From contig JARWKL010000007.1 of NCBI GenBank assembly GCA_029961685.1, forward strand, positions 18,857,013 to 18,921,012: a DNA stretch of 64,000 bases. Direction: 5' to 3'. Positions 26,033 to 37,688 of this stretch are shown here, one piece after another. The translations under genes were made by a program, and so were the position numbers. The stretch's first letter is position 1. Every line of letters begins with the position of its first letter. A model generated the notes under the pieces. That model made no database searches. It saw nothing but the letters and a program-made list of their open reading frames with translations, and had not been told where the DNA came from. The stretch comes from Aristolochia californica (taxonomy: Eukaryota > Streptophyta > Magnoliopsida > Piperales > Aristolochiaceae).

Positions 26033-26649
26033 CGGGCTATATTTTGTAAGAAATGACTTTTGGTTTTGGAGTCAACACTCAGTTAAAAATCCCCCGCCTC
26101 CCCCTTTTCCCGATGATTGCAAAACCAGAGATAAAAAAAACAAAAAAGTGCTAATAATCCCTAAAAATTACAGACACTCTTTGGAATTATCTCTCTGTAC
26201 ATTTGTGCATTGTGCATTTCCATTTTAGATGTACACTTTTTTCTTAAATCAAAACAAAATAAAAATTTTATAGTTGATGTGTGGTAAAAATTTAAAACAA
26301 TATCTAATGGCAATAAAGAAAATTTATTCACACACCACAAATGAACACAAAAGTTTTGTTATCCAAGTTTGGTAAATCCCACTAGTCCAACCCTAATAGC
26401 TTGGAATTTTACATGAAGGAGATTTTTTCTCCACATGTTTTAAAAATGGATATCCATGCTTGAAACATGTTAAAGATTCAAAAGACCTATGGATCCAAAG
26501 CTTTTAAAGAGAATCACAAATGCTCATTATATTCTCAAGTGAACGTGCAGGGGAATATTTACCTGAGTCTAACAAGTCATTATTTTCCCGATTTTCAAAC
26601 ATTTGACCTAACTATCATAGATGATTGTAAAGTGATTTATCATGAGTAA
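26033..26649. repeat. Monomer 40, B/C with 57-bp deletion
   Basis: The monomer is 617 bp. CTTAAATCAAAAC runs straight into AAAATAAAAATTTTATAG at about 26251-26256. The segment with ACTTTGAGTTTTCGCTCTCC, CATCCCGTAAAC and GGCAAATAGATC is missing. CAAAA occurs at both edges of the lost segment. Monomer 46, 3.91 kb downstream, has the same junction. Confidence 0.88.
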
Positions 26650-27248
26650 TAGGCTATATTCTTGTAAGAAATGACTTATGGATTGCAACTCAACACTCCG
26701 TTAAAAATACCCCGCCACCCCCTTTTCCCAACGATTGCAAAACTTGAGATATAAAAACTAAAAAGAGCTTACAATCCCCCAAAAATATAGACACTCTTGT
26801 GAATTATATCTCTCTACATTTTTGCATTGTGCTTTTCCATTTTAGATGTACACTTTTTTCTTAAATCAAAACTTTGAGTTTTCGCTCTACCTTCATCCCG
26901 AAAACAAAAAAGCTAAAAAGCTCACAACAAAATGAAAATTTTATAGTTGATGTATGGAAAAAATTTAAAACAATAACAAATGTAAATAAAGAAAATGTTT
27001 TCACACAATACATGAAGGAGAATTTTTCTACACATGTTTTAAAAATGGATATGCATGCTAGAAACGTGTTATAGATTCAAATGACCTATGGATGCAAAGC
27101 TTTTAAAGAGAATAACAAACGCTTATTAAAATCTGAAATGAACGTGCAGGGGGATATTTACCCGAGTCCAACAAGTCATTATTTTTCCCATTTTCAAAAA
27201 TTTGACCTAACAATCATAGATGATTGTAAAGTGATTTATCATGCATAA
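26650..27248. repeat. Monomer 41, A head with ~75-bp deletion
   Basis: The monomer is 599 bp. TTCACACAA is joined to TACATGAAGGAG near 27009, removing about 75 bp that include the SpeI-like CCACTAGT and CTTGGAATTTT. This loss contains the interval lost from its HOR partner, monomer 35. As there, the tail after the join is B/C-like (GCTAGAAAC). Confidence 0.82.
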
Positions 27249-29942
27249 TGGGCTATATTATTGTAAGAAATGACTTAGGGATTGCAATTCAACACTCAGT
27301 GTAAAGTCCCCCGTCACACCCTTTTCCCAACGATTGCAAAACCTGAGATATAAAAACTAAAAAGAGCTTACAATCCCTAAAAAATACCGGCACTCTTTGT
27401 AATTATCTCTCTCTACATTTGTCGATTGTACCTATCCATTTTAGATGTACACTTTTTTCTTAAATAGAAATATTGACTTTTCGCTCTTCCTTCATCCCAA
27501 AAAAGAAAAAAGGCAAAAAGCTCACAACAAAATAAAAATTTTATAGCTGATGTATGGAAAAAATTTAAAACAATAACAAATGTAAATGAAGAAAATTTAT
27601 TCACACAACACAAATGAACACAAAAGTTTTGTTATCCATGTTTTGGAAATTCCACTAGTTTAACACTAATAGCTTGGAATTTTACAAGAAAGAGATTTCT
27701 TCTACACATGTTTTAAAAATGGATATGCATGTTTGAAACATGTTAAAGATGCAAATGAGCTATGGAAGCAAAAATTTTAAAGAGAATAACAAACGCTCAT
27801 TAAATTCTCTAGTGAACTTGCGGTGGGATATTTACCCGAGTCAAACATGCCATTATTTGCCCCATTTGCAAAAATCTGACATAAAAATCATAGGTGATTG
27901 TAAAGTTTATTATCATGCGTAACGTGCTATGTTTTAGTAAGAAATGACTTTTGGATATGGAGTCAACACTCAGTTAAAAATCCCCCGCCTCCCCCTTTTC
28001 CCGACGATTGCAAAACCTGAGATATAAAAATGAAAAAGTGCTTACAATCCCTAAAAATTACAGACACTCATCGGAATTATCTCTCTCTACATTTGCGCAT
28101 TGTGCATGTCAATTTTAGATCTACACTTTTTTCTTAAATCAAAACTTCGAGTTTTTCGCTCTCCCTTCATCCCGTAAACAAAAAAGGCAAGTAGATCACA
28201 ACAAAATGAAAATTTTATTCTTGATGTATGGAAAAAATTTAAAACAATAAAAAAATTAAATAAAGAAGATTTATTCACACACCACAAATGAACACAAAAG
28301 TTTTGTTATCCAAGTTAGGGAAATTCCATTAGTCCAAGACTAATATCTTGGAATTTTACATGAAGGAGATTGTTTCTACACATGTTTTAAAAATGGATAT
28401 GCATGCATGAAACATGTTAAAGATTCAAATGACCTATGGATCCAAAGCTTTTAAAGAGAGTAACAAACGCTCATTAAATTCTCAAGTGAACGTGTGAAGG
28501 GATATTTACCTGAGTCTAACAAGTCATTATTTTCCCATTTTCAAAAAGTTGACCTAACAATCCTAGATGATTATAAAGTGATTTATCATGCATAACGGGC
28601 TATATTTTTGTAAGAAATGACTTATGGATTGAAATTCCACACTCAGTTAAAAATCCCCCGCCACCTCCTTTTCCCAATAATTGCAAAACCTGAGATATAA
28701 AAACTAAAAAGAGCTTACAATCCCTAAAAAATACAGACATTCTTTGGAATTATCTCTCTCCACATTTGTGCATTGTGCTTTTCCATTTTATATGTACAGT
28801 TTTTTCTTAAATCAAAACTTTGAGTTTTCGCTCTCCCTTTATCCCGAAAAAAAAAAAGGCAAAAAACTCACAAAAAAACTGAAAATTTTATAGTTGATGA
28901 ATGGAAAAAAGTTAAAACAATTAAAAATGTAAATAAAAAATAATTATTCACATAACACAATTAAACACAAAAGTTTTGTTATCCAAGTTTTGGAAATTCC
29001 ACTAGTTTAACCCGAATAGCTTGGAATTTTACAAGAAAGAGATTTCTTCTACACATGTTTTAAAAATGGATATGTATGTTTGAAACATGTTGAAGATGCA
29101 AATGAGCTATGGATCCAAAGCTTTCAAAGAGAATAACAAACCCTCATTAAATTCTCAAGTGAACTTGTGATGGGATATTTACCCGAGTCAAACATGCCAT
29201 TATTTTTCTCATTTGCAAAAAGCTGACATAACAATTATAGATGATTGTAAAGTAATTTATCATGCGTAACGGGCTATATTTTTTTAAGAAATGAATTTTT
29301 GATTGGTAGTCAACACGCACTTAAAAATCCCCCGCTTCCCCCTTTTCCAGACAATTGCAAAACCTGAGATATAAAAACTAAAAAGAGCTTACAATCCCTA
29401 AAAAACACAGACACTCTTTGGAATTATCTCTCTCTACATTTGTGCATTGTGCTTTTCCATTTTAGATGTACACTTTTTTCTTAAATCAAAACTTTGCGTT
29501 TTCGCTCTCCCTTCATCCCGAAAACAAAAAAGGCAAAAAGCTCACAACAAAATGAAAATTTTATAGTTGATGTATGGCAAAAAATTAAAACAATAACATA
29601 TGTAAATAAATAAAATTTATTCACACAACACAAATGAACACAAAAGTTTCGTTATCCAAGTTTGGGAAATTCCACTAGTCCAACACTAATAGCTTCGAAT
29701 TTTACATGAAGGAGATTTTTTCTACAAATGTTTTAAAAATGGATATGCATGCTTGAAACATGTTAAAGATTCAAATGACCTATGGATCCAAAGCTTTTAA
29801 AGAGAATAACAAACGCTCATTAAATTCTCAAGTGAACGTGTGGTGGGATAATTACCCGAGTCTAACATGCCATTATTTTTTCCATTTGCAAAAAGCTGAC
29901 ATAACAATCATAGATGATTGTAAAGTTATTTATCATCCATAA

Positions 29943-30559
29943 CGGGCTATATTTTTGTAAGAAATGACTTTTGGATTTGGAGTCAACACTCAGTTAAAAA
30001 TCCCCCGCCTCCCCCTTTTCCCGACGATTGCGAAACCTGAGATAAAAAAACAAAAAAGTGCTAACAATCCCTAAAAATTACAGACCCTTTTTAGAATTAT
30101 CTCTCTGTACATTTGTGCATTGTGCATTTCCATTTTAGATGTACACTTTTTTCTTAAATCAAAACAAAATAAAAATTTTATATTTGATGTGTGGTAAAAA
30201 TTTAAACCAATATCTTATGTCAATAAAGAAAATTTATTCACACACCACAAATGAACACAAAAGTTCTGTTATCGAAGTTTGGGAAATTCCACTAGTCCAA
30301 CCCTAATATCTTGAAATTTTACATGAAGGAGACTTTTTCTCCACATGTTTTAAAAATGGATATGCATGCTTGAAGCATGTTAAAGATTCAAAAGACCTAT
30401 GGATCCAAAGCTTTTAAAGAGAATAACAAACGCTCATTATATTCTCAAGTGAACGTGCAGTGGAATATTTACCCGAGTCTAACAAGTCATTATTTTGCCG
30501 ATTTTTAAAAATTTGACCTAACAATCATAGATGGTTGTAAAGTGATTTATCATGCGTAA
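29943..30559. repeat. Monomer 46, B/C with the same 57-bp deletion
   Basis: The monomer is 617 bp with the junction at about 30161-30166. The sequence around the junction matches monomer 40 (CTTAAATCAAAACAAAATAA), exactly 3910 bp away. The shared breakpoint shows that the deletion predates duplication of the hexamer. Confidence 0.88.
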
Positions 30560-31197
30560 TGGGCTATATTTTTGTAAGAAATGACTTATGGATTGCAACT
30601 CAACACTCAGTTAAAAATACCCCGGCACCCCCTTTTCCTGACAATTGCAAAACCTAAGATATAAAAAGTAAAAAGAACTTACAATCCCTAAAAAATATTG
30701 ACACTCTTTGGAATTATATCTCTCTACATTTGTGCATTGTGCTTTTCCATTTTATATGTACACTTTTTTCTTAAATCAAAACTTCGAGTTTTTCGCTCTC
30801 CCTTCATCCCGTAAAAAAAAAAGGCAAATAGATCACAACAAAATGAAAACTTTATTGTTGATGTACGGAAAAAATTTAAGACAATAAAAAAAGTAAATAA
30901 ATAAAATTTATTCACAAACCACAAATTCCTCTAGTCCAACACTAATATCTTGGAATTTTACATGAAGGAGATTTTTTCTACACATGTTTTAAAAATGGAT
31001 ATGCATGCTTTAAAAATGTTAAAGATTCAAATGTCCTCTGCATCCAAAGCTTTCAATGAGAATAAAAAACTCTCATTAAATTCTGAAGTGAACGTGCGGT
31101 GGGATATTTGCCGAGTCAAACAAGCCTTTATTTTTCCCATTTTCAAAAAGTTGACCTAATAATCATAGATGATTGTAAAGTCATTTGTCATGCGTAA
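30560..31197. repeat. Monomer 47, A/B hybrid with ~35-bp deletion
   Basis: The monomer is 638 bp. The head is A-like and matches monomer 41. The body becomes B near 30770-30785 (CTTCGAGTTTTTCGC, GATGTACGG). Near 30922-30926 ACCACAAAT is joined to TCCTCTAGTCC, losing about 35 bp around GTTTTGTTATCC, with AAAT microhomology at the join. The tail is B (GCCGAGTCAAACAAGCC), and a C head follows. Confidence 0.82.
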
Positions 31198-31687
31198 TGG
31201 GCTATATTTTTGTAAGAAATCACGTATGGATTGGAACTTTGAGCTTTCGCACTCCCGTCAACCCGTAAACAAAAAAGGCAAATAAATCACAACAAAATAA
31301 AAATTTTATAGTTGATGTGTGGTAAAATTTTTAAAAAATAACTAATGTAAATAAATAAAATTTATTCACACACCACAAATGAACACAAAAGTTTTGTTAT
31401 CCAAGTTTTGGAAATTCCACTAGTCCAACCTTACTAGCATGGAATTTTACAAGAAGGAGATTTTTTCTACACATGTTTTAAAAATGGATATGCATGCTTG
31501 AAACATATTAATGATTCAAATGACCTATGGATCCAAAGCTATTAATGAGAATAACAAACGCTCATTAAATTCTCAAGTGAACGTGCGGGGGGATATTTAC
31601 CCGAGTTAAATATGCCATTATTTTGACCATTTTCAAAAAGTTGACCTAACAATCATAGATGATTGTAAAGTGATTTGTCATGCGTAA
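31198..31687. repeat. Monomer 48, C type truncated by ~183-bp deletion
   Basis: Only 490 bp remain. The head runs GTATGGATTGGAA and jumps directly to CTTTGAGCTTTCGC at about 31233-31236. The pyrimidine-rich tract, the AGATATAAAAAC block and the TACATTTGTGCATTG block are lost. GGAA in the head and AGAA before CTTTGAG give a short homology at the join. The rest is C-like. Confidence 0.88.
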
Positions 31688-34377
31688 CGGGCTATATTTT
31701 TGTAAGAAATGACTTATGGATTGGGAGTCAACACTCAGTTAAAAATCACCCACCTCCCACTTTTCCCAACGATTGCAAAACCTCAGATATAAAAACGAAA
31801 AAGTGCTTACAGTCCCTAAAAATTACAGACACTCTTTGGAATTATCTCTCTCTACATTTGTGCATTGTGCATTTCAATTTTAGATGTATAATTTTTTATT
31901 AAATCAAAACTTCGAGTTTCTCGCTCTCCCTTCATCCCGTTAACCAAAAAGGCATATAGATCACAACAAAATGAAAATTTTATTGTTGACGAACGGAAAA
32001 AATTTAAAACAATAAAAAAATTAAATAAATAAAATTTATTCACATACCACAAATGAGGACAAAAATTTTCTTATCCAAGTTTTGGAAATTCCACTAGTCG
32101 AACACTAACATCCTGGAATTTTCCATGAAGGATATTTTTTCTACACATGTTTTAAAAATGGATATGCATGGTAGAAACATGTTAAAGATTCAAATGACCT
32201 ATGGATCCAAAGCTTTTAAAGAGAATAAGAAACGCTCATTAAATTCTCAAGTGAACGTGCGGTGGGATATTAGCCCCAGTCAAACATGCCATTATTTTGC
32301 CCATTTTAAAAAAGTTGACCTAACAATCATAGATGAATGTAAAGTGATTTGGCATGCGTAACGGGCTATATTTTTGTAAGAAATGACTTATGGATTGGAA
32401 GTCAACACTCAGTTAATAATCCCCCGCCTCCCCCTTTTCTCGACAACTGCAAAACCTTAGTTATAAAAATGAAAAAGTTCTTCCGATCCCTAAAAATTAT
32501 AGACACTCTTTGGTATTATCTCTCTCTACATTTGTGCATTGTGCATTCCCATTTTAGATGTACACTTTTTTCTTAAATCAGAACTATGAGTATTCGCTCT
32601 CTATACATCCCGTAAACCAAAAAGGCAAATAGACCACAACAAAATAAAATATTTATAGTTGATGTGTGGAAAAAATTTAAAAAAATAACTAATGTCGATA
32701 AAAGAAATTTAATCACACACAACAAATGAACACAAAAGTTTTGTTATCCAAGTTTGGAAAATTCCACTAGTGCAACACTAATAGCTTCGAATTTTACATG
32801 AAGGAGATTTTTTCTACAAATGTTTTAAAAATGGATATGCATGCTTGAAACATGTTAAAGATTCAAATGACCTATGGATCCAAAGCTTTTAAAGAGAATA
32901 ACAAACGCTCATTAAATTCTCAAGTGAACGTGTGGTGGGATAATTACCCGAGTCTAACAAGCAATTATTTTGCCCATTTTCAAAATTTTTACCTAACAAT
33001 CATAGATGATTTTAAAGTGATTTATCATGCGTAACGGGCTATATTTTTTTAAGAAATGTCTTATGGATAGAAATTCAACATTCAGTTAAAAACCCCCCGC
33101 CACCCCCTTTCCTAACAATTGCAAAACCAAAGTTGAAAAAACTAAAAAGAGCTTAAAATCCCTAAAAAATTCAAACACCCTTTGGAATTATCTCTCTCTA
33201 CATTTTTGCATTGTGTTTTTCTATTTTAGATGTACACTTTTTTGTTAAATCAAAACTTTGAGACTTCGCTCTCCCTTCATCCCGAAAATTAAAAAGGCAA
33301 AAAATTTACAACAAAATGAACAATTTATAGTTGATGTACGGAAAAAATTTAAATCACTAAAAAATGTAAATAAAGAAAATTTTTTCACACAACACAAATG
33401 ACACAAAAATTTTGTTATCCACGTTTGGGAAATTCCACTAGTTTAACCCGAATAACTTGGAATTTTACAAGAAAGAATTTCTTCTAAACATGTTTTAAAA
33501 AATGATATGCATGTTTGAAACATGTTAAAGATGCAAATGAGCTATGTATGCAAAGCTTTTAAAGAGAATAACAAACGCTCATTAAATTCTCAAGTGAACT
33601 TGCGGTGCGATATTTACCCGAGTCAAACATGCAATTATTTTGCTCATTTGCAAAAAGCTGACATAACAATCATAGATGTTTGTAAAGTGATTTATTATGC
33701 ATAACGGGCTACATTTTTGTAAGAAATGACTTTAGGATTGGGAGTGAACACTCAGTTAAAAATCCCCCGCCGCCCCCCTTGCCCGATGATTGCAAATCCT
33801 GAGATATAAAAACGAAAAAGTGCTTACAATCCCTAAAAATTATAGACACTCTTTAGAATTATAGCTCTCTACATTTGTGCATTTTGCATTTCCATTTTAG
33901 ATGTACACTTTTTTCATAAAAAAAAAACTTTGAGTTTTTCACTCTTCCTTCATCCCGTAACAAAAAAGGCAAAGAGATCACAACAAAATGAAAATATCAA
34001 TGTTGATCTACGGAAAAAATTTAAAACAATAAAAAAATTAAATAAATAAAATTTATTCACACACCACAAATGAACACAAAAGTTTTTTTATCGAAGTTTG
34101 GGAAATTCCACTAGTCCAACACTAATATCTTGAAATTTTACATGAAGGAGATTTTTTCTACACATGTTTTAAAAATGGATATGGATGCTAGAAACATGTT
34201 CAAGATTCAAATGACCTATGGATCCAAAGCTTTTAAAGAGAATAACAAACGCTCATTAAATTCTCATGTGAACATGCGGTGGGATATTTGTCCGAGTCAA
34301 ACAAGCTATTATTTTGCCCATTTGAAAAAGTTGACCTAACAATCATAGATGATTGTAAAGTGATTTGTTATGCGCAA
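31688..34377. repeat. Monomers 49-52: B-like, C, A, B
   Basis: Starts are 31688, 32362, 33035 and 33705. Monomer 49 has a mixed head (TTATGGATTGGGAGTC) with B body and tail. Monomer 50 is C. Its tail, 32773-32959, is identical over 187 bp to 29681-29867 in monomer 45, including the unusual AGCTTCGAATTTT, CTACAAATG and GGGATAATTACCC variants. Monomers 51 and 52 are regular A and B. Confidence 0.8.
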
Positions 34378-35355
34378 CGGGATATATTTTTGTAAGAAAT
34401 GACTTATGGATTGGAAGTCAACACTCAGTTAAAAATCCCCCGCCTTCTTCTTTTCCCAACGATTACAAAACCTTAGATATAAAAACGAAAAAGTGCTTAG
34501 AATCCCTAAAAATTACAGACACTCTTTGGAATTATCTCTCTCTACATTTGTGCATTGTGCATTTCCAATTTAGATGTACACTTTTTTCTTAAATAAGAAC
34601 TTTGAGTTTTTTCTCTCCCTACAACTCATAAACAAAAAACCCAAATAGATCACAACAAAATAAAAATTTTATAGTTGATGTGTGGAAATATTTTAAAATA
34701 ATAACTAATGTCAATAAAGAAAATTTATTCTCAGTTAAAATCCCCCGCCTTCTTCTTTTCCCGACGAATGCAAAACCTTAGATATCAAAACGAAAAAGTG
34801 CTTAGGATCCCTAAAAATTACATACACACTTTGGAATTATCTCTCTCTACATTTGTGCATTGCGCATTTCCAATTTAGATGTACACTTTTTTCTTAAATA
34901 AGCACTTTGAGTTTTTGCTCTCCCTTCAACCCGTAAATAAAAAAGGCAAATAGATCACAACAAAATAAAAATTTTATAGTTGATGTGTGGAAAAATTTTA
35001 AAACAATAAGTAATGTCTATAAATAAAATTTATCCACACACCACAAACGAACACAAACGTTTTTTTATCCAAGTTTCGGAAATTCCACTTGTCCTACCCT
35101 AATAGCTCGGAATTTTACATGAAGGATATTTTTTCTACACATGTTTTAAAAATGGATATGCATGCTTGAAACATGTTAAAGATTCAAATGACCTATGGAT
35201 CCAAAGCATTTAAAGAGAATAAAAAACGCTCATTAAATTCTCAAGTGAACGTGCGGTGGGATATTTACCCGAGTCAAACATGTCATTATTTTGCCCATTT
35301 TGAAAAATTTGAACTAACAATCATAGAAGATCTTAAAGTGATCTATCATGCGTAA
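34378..35355. repeat. Monomer 53: 978-bp compound of two truncated C monomers
   Basis: The first 353 bp (34378-34730) are a C monomer from its head to AAATTTATTC. Position 34731 then restarts at TCAGTTAAAATCCCCCG, about 48 bp into another C monomer that runs to its normal end at 35355. Both pieces carry the private variants GCCTTCTTCTTTT and CATTTCCAATTTAGATG, so they are recent sister copies. The compound equals two monomers minus about 368 bp across their boundary. Confidence 0.88.
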
Positions 35356-35684
35356 TGGGCTATATTTTTGTAAGAAATGACTTATGGATTTCAATTCAAC
35401 ACTCAGTTAAAAATCCCCCGCCACCCCATTGTCCCGACGATGGCAAAACCTAAGATATAAAAACTAAAAAGAGGTTACAAATCATAAAAAATATAGACAC
35501 TCTTTGGAATTATCTCTCTATACATTTGTGCATTGTGATTTTCCATTTTAGATGTACACTTTTTCCTTAATTTTAAGCTTTGAGTTTTCGCTCTCTCTTC
35601 ATCCCAAAAAAAGAAAAAAAGGCAAAAAGCAAAGAACAAAATTAAAATTTTATAGATGATTGTAAAGTGATTTATCATGCGTAA
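35356..35684. repeat. Monomer 54: A monomer reduced to 329 bp
   Basis: The A head and first half are normal up to AAAATTTTATAG. From 35652 the sequence continues as ATAGATGATTGTAAAG, the last 30-odd bases of a monomer. About 344 bp are missing, with ATAG shared by both sides of the junction. The lost part contains every element of the tail except the right half of the 18-bp dyad. Confidence 0.9.
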
Positions 35685-37688
35685 CGGGGTATATTTTTGT
35701 AAGAAATGACTTTTCAATTGGGAGTCAACACTCAGTTAAAAATCCCCCTGCCTCCACCTTTTCCTGACGATTACAAAACCTGAGATATAAAAACAAAAAA
35801 GTGCTTACAATCCCTAAAAATTACAGACAGTCTTTGGAATTATCTCTCTCTACATTTGTGCATTGTGCATTTCAATTTTAGATGTACAGTTTTTTCTTAA
35901 ATCAAACCTTCGAATTTATCGCTCTCCCTTCATCCCGTAAACAAAAAAAGCCATATAGATCACAAAAAAATGAAAATTTTATTTTTTATGTGTAGAACAA
36001 ATTTAAAACAATAAAAAAAGTAAATAAAAAAAATTTATTCACACACCACAAATGAACACGAAAGTTTTGTTATCCAAGTTTGGGAAATTCCACTAGTCCA
36101 ACACTAATATCTTGGAATTTTACATGAAGGAGATTTTTTCTACACATGTTTTAAAAATGGATATGCATGCTAGAAACATGATAAGGATTCAAATGACCTA
36201 TGGATCCGAAATTTTTAAAGAGAATAACAAATGCTCATTAAATTCTCAAGTGAACTTGTGGTGGGATATTTGCCCGAGTCAAACAAGCCATAATTTTTCC
36301 CTTTTCAAAAAGTTGACCTAACATTCACAGATGATTGTAAAGTGATTTGGCATGTGTAACAGGCTATACTTTTGTAAGAAATGACTTATGGGTATGAAGT
36401 CAACACTCAGTTAAAAATCCCCCGCCTCCCCATTTTCCTGACGATTGCAAAACCTTAGATATAAAAACGAAAAAGTTCTTACGATCCCTAAAAATTACAG
36501 ACACTCTATGGAATTATCTCTCTCTACATTTGTGCATTGTGCATTTCCATTTCTTCAATCAGAACTTTGAGTTTTCGCTCTCCCTTGATCACGTAAACAA
36601 AAAAGGCAAATAGACCACAACAAAATAAAAATTTTATAGTTTATGTGTGGAAAAAATTTAAAACAACAACTAATGTCAATCAATTAAATTTATTCACACA
36701 CCACAAATGAACACAAAAGTTTTGTTATCCAAGTTTTGGAAATTCCACTAGTCCAACACTAATTAGTTGGAATTTTACATGAAGGAGATTTTTTCTACAC
36801 ATGTTTTAAAACTGGATATGCATACTTGAAACATGTTAAAGATTCAAATGACCTATGGATCCAAAGCTTTTAAGGAGAATAACAAACGCTCATTAAATTC
36901 TGAAGTGAACGTGTGGTGGGATATTTACCCGAGTCTAACATGTAATTATTTTGCCCATTTTCAAAAATTTGACTTAAAAATAATAGATGATTGTAAAGTG
37001 ATTTGTCATGTGTAACGGGCTATATTTTGGTAAGAAATGACTTATGGATTGGAAGTCAACATTCAGTTAAAAATCCCCCGCCTCCCCCTTTTCCCGACGA
37101 TTTAAAAACCATAGATATAAAAATGAAAAAGTTCTTACGATCCCTAAAAATTACAGACACTCTTCGGAATAATCTCTCTCTACATTTGTGCAATGTGCTT
37201 TTCCATTGTAGATGTCCACATTTTTTTTAAATCAGAACTTTGAGTTTTCGCTCTCCCTTCATCCCGTAAACAGAAAAGGCAAATAGATCACAACAAAATA
37301 AAAATTTTATAGTTGATGTGTGGAAAAAATTTAAAACAACAGCCAATATAAATAAAGAAAATTTATTCACACACCACAAATGAACACAAAAGTTTTGTTA
37401 TCCAAGTTTGGGAAATTCCACTTTTCCAACCCTAATAGCTTGGAATTTTACATGAAGGAGATTTTTTCTACACATGTTTTAAAAATGGATATGCATGCTT
37501 GAAACATGTTAAATATTCAAATGACCTATGGATCCAAATCTTTTAAAGAGAATAACAAACTCTCATTAAATTCTCAAGTGAACGTGCGGTGGGATATTTA
37601 CCCGAGTCTAACAAGTCATTATGTTGCCCATTTTAAAAAATTTGACCAAACAATCCTAAATGATTGTAAAGTGATTTATCATGCGTAG
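35685..37688. repeat. Monomers 55-57: B, C, C
   Basis: Starts are 35685 B, 36360 C and 37016 C. Monomer 56 (656 bp) lacks about 15 bp of the TTTAGATGTACACTTTT region (reads CCATTTCTTCAATCAG near 36548). Two C monomers in succession precede the first clear tetramer. Confidence 0.8.

Larger units (their letters stand above)
22712..26649. repeat. Hexamer HOR copy 1 (3.94 kb), monomers 35-40
   Basis: Starts are 22712 A, 23342 A, 24015 B, 24688 A, 25360 B/A and 26033 B/C. It matches the next 3.91 kb monomer for monomer and shares rare variants. Examples are ACTTAGGGATTG plus CAGTGTAAA in monomers 36/42, TTTGGATATGGAGTC in 37/43, a B head with A body in 39/45, and an identical ~57-bp deletion in 40/46. 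Offsets between homologous heads are 3907-3910 bp for monomers 2-6 of the unit. Confidence 0.9.
26650..30559. repeat. Hexamer HOR copy 2 (3.91 kb), monomers 41-46
   Basis: Starts are 26650 A, 27249 A, 27923 B, 28596 A, 29270 B/A and 29943 B/C. It is the tandem partner of 22712-26649. In a 200-bp stretch at the heads of monomers 36 and 42 I count about a dozen differences, so the copies are near 94% alike there. The match continues into the head of monomer 47 (GCAACTCAAC, AAAAATACCCCG shared with monomer 41), so the exchange boundary lies inside that monomer and not at 30559. Confidence 0.88.
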
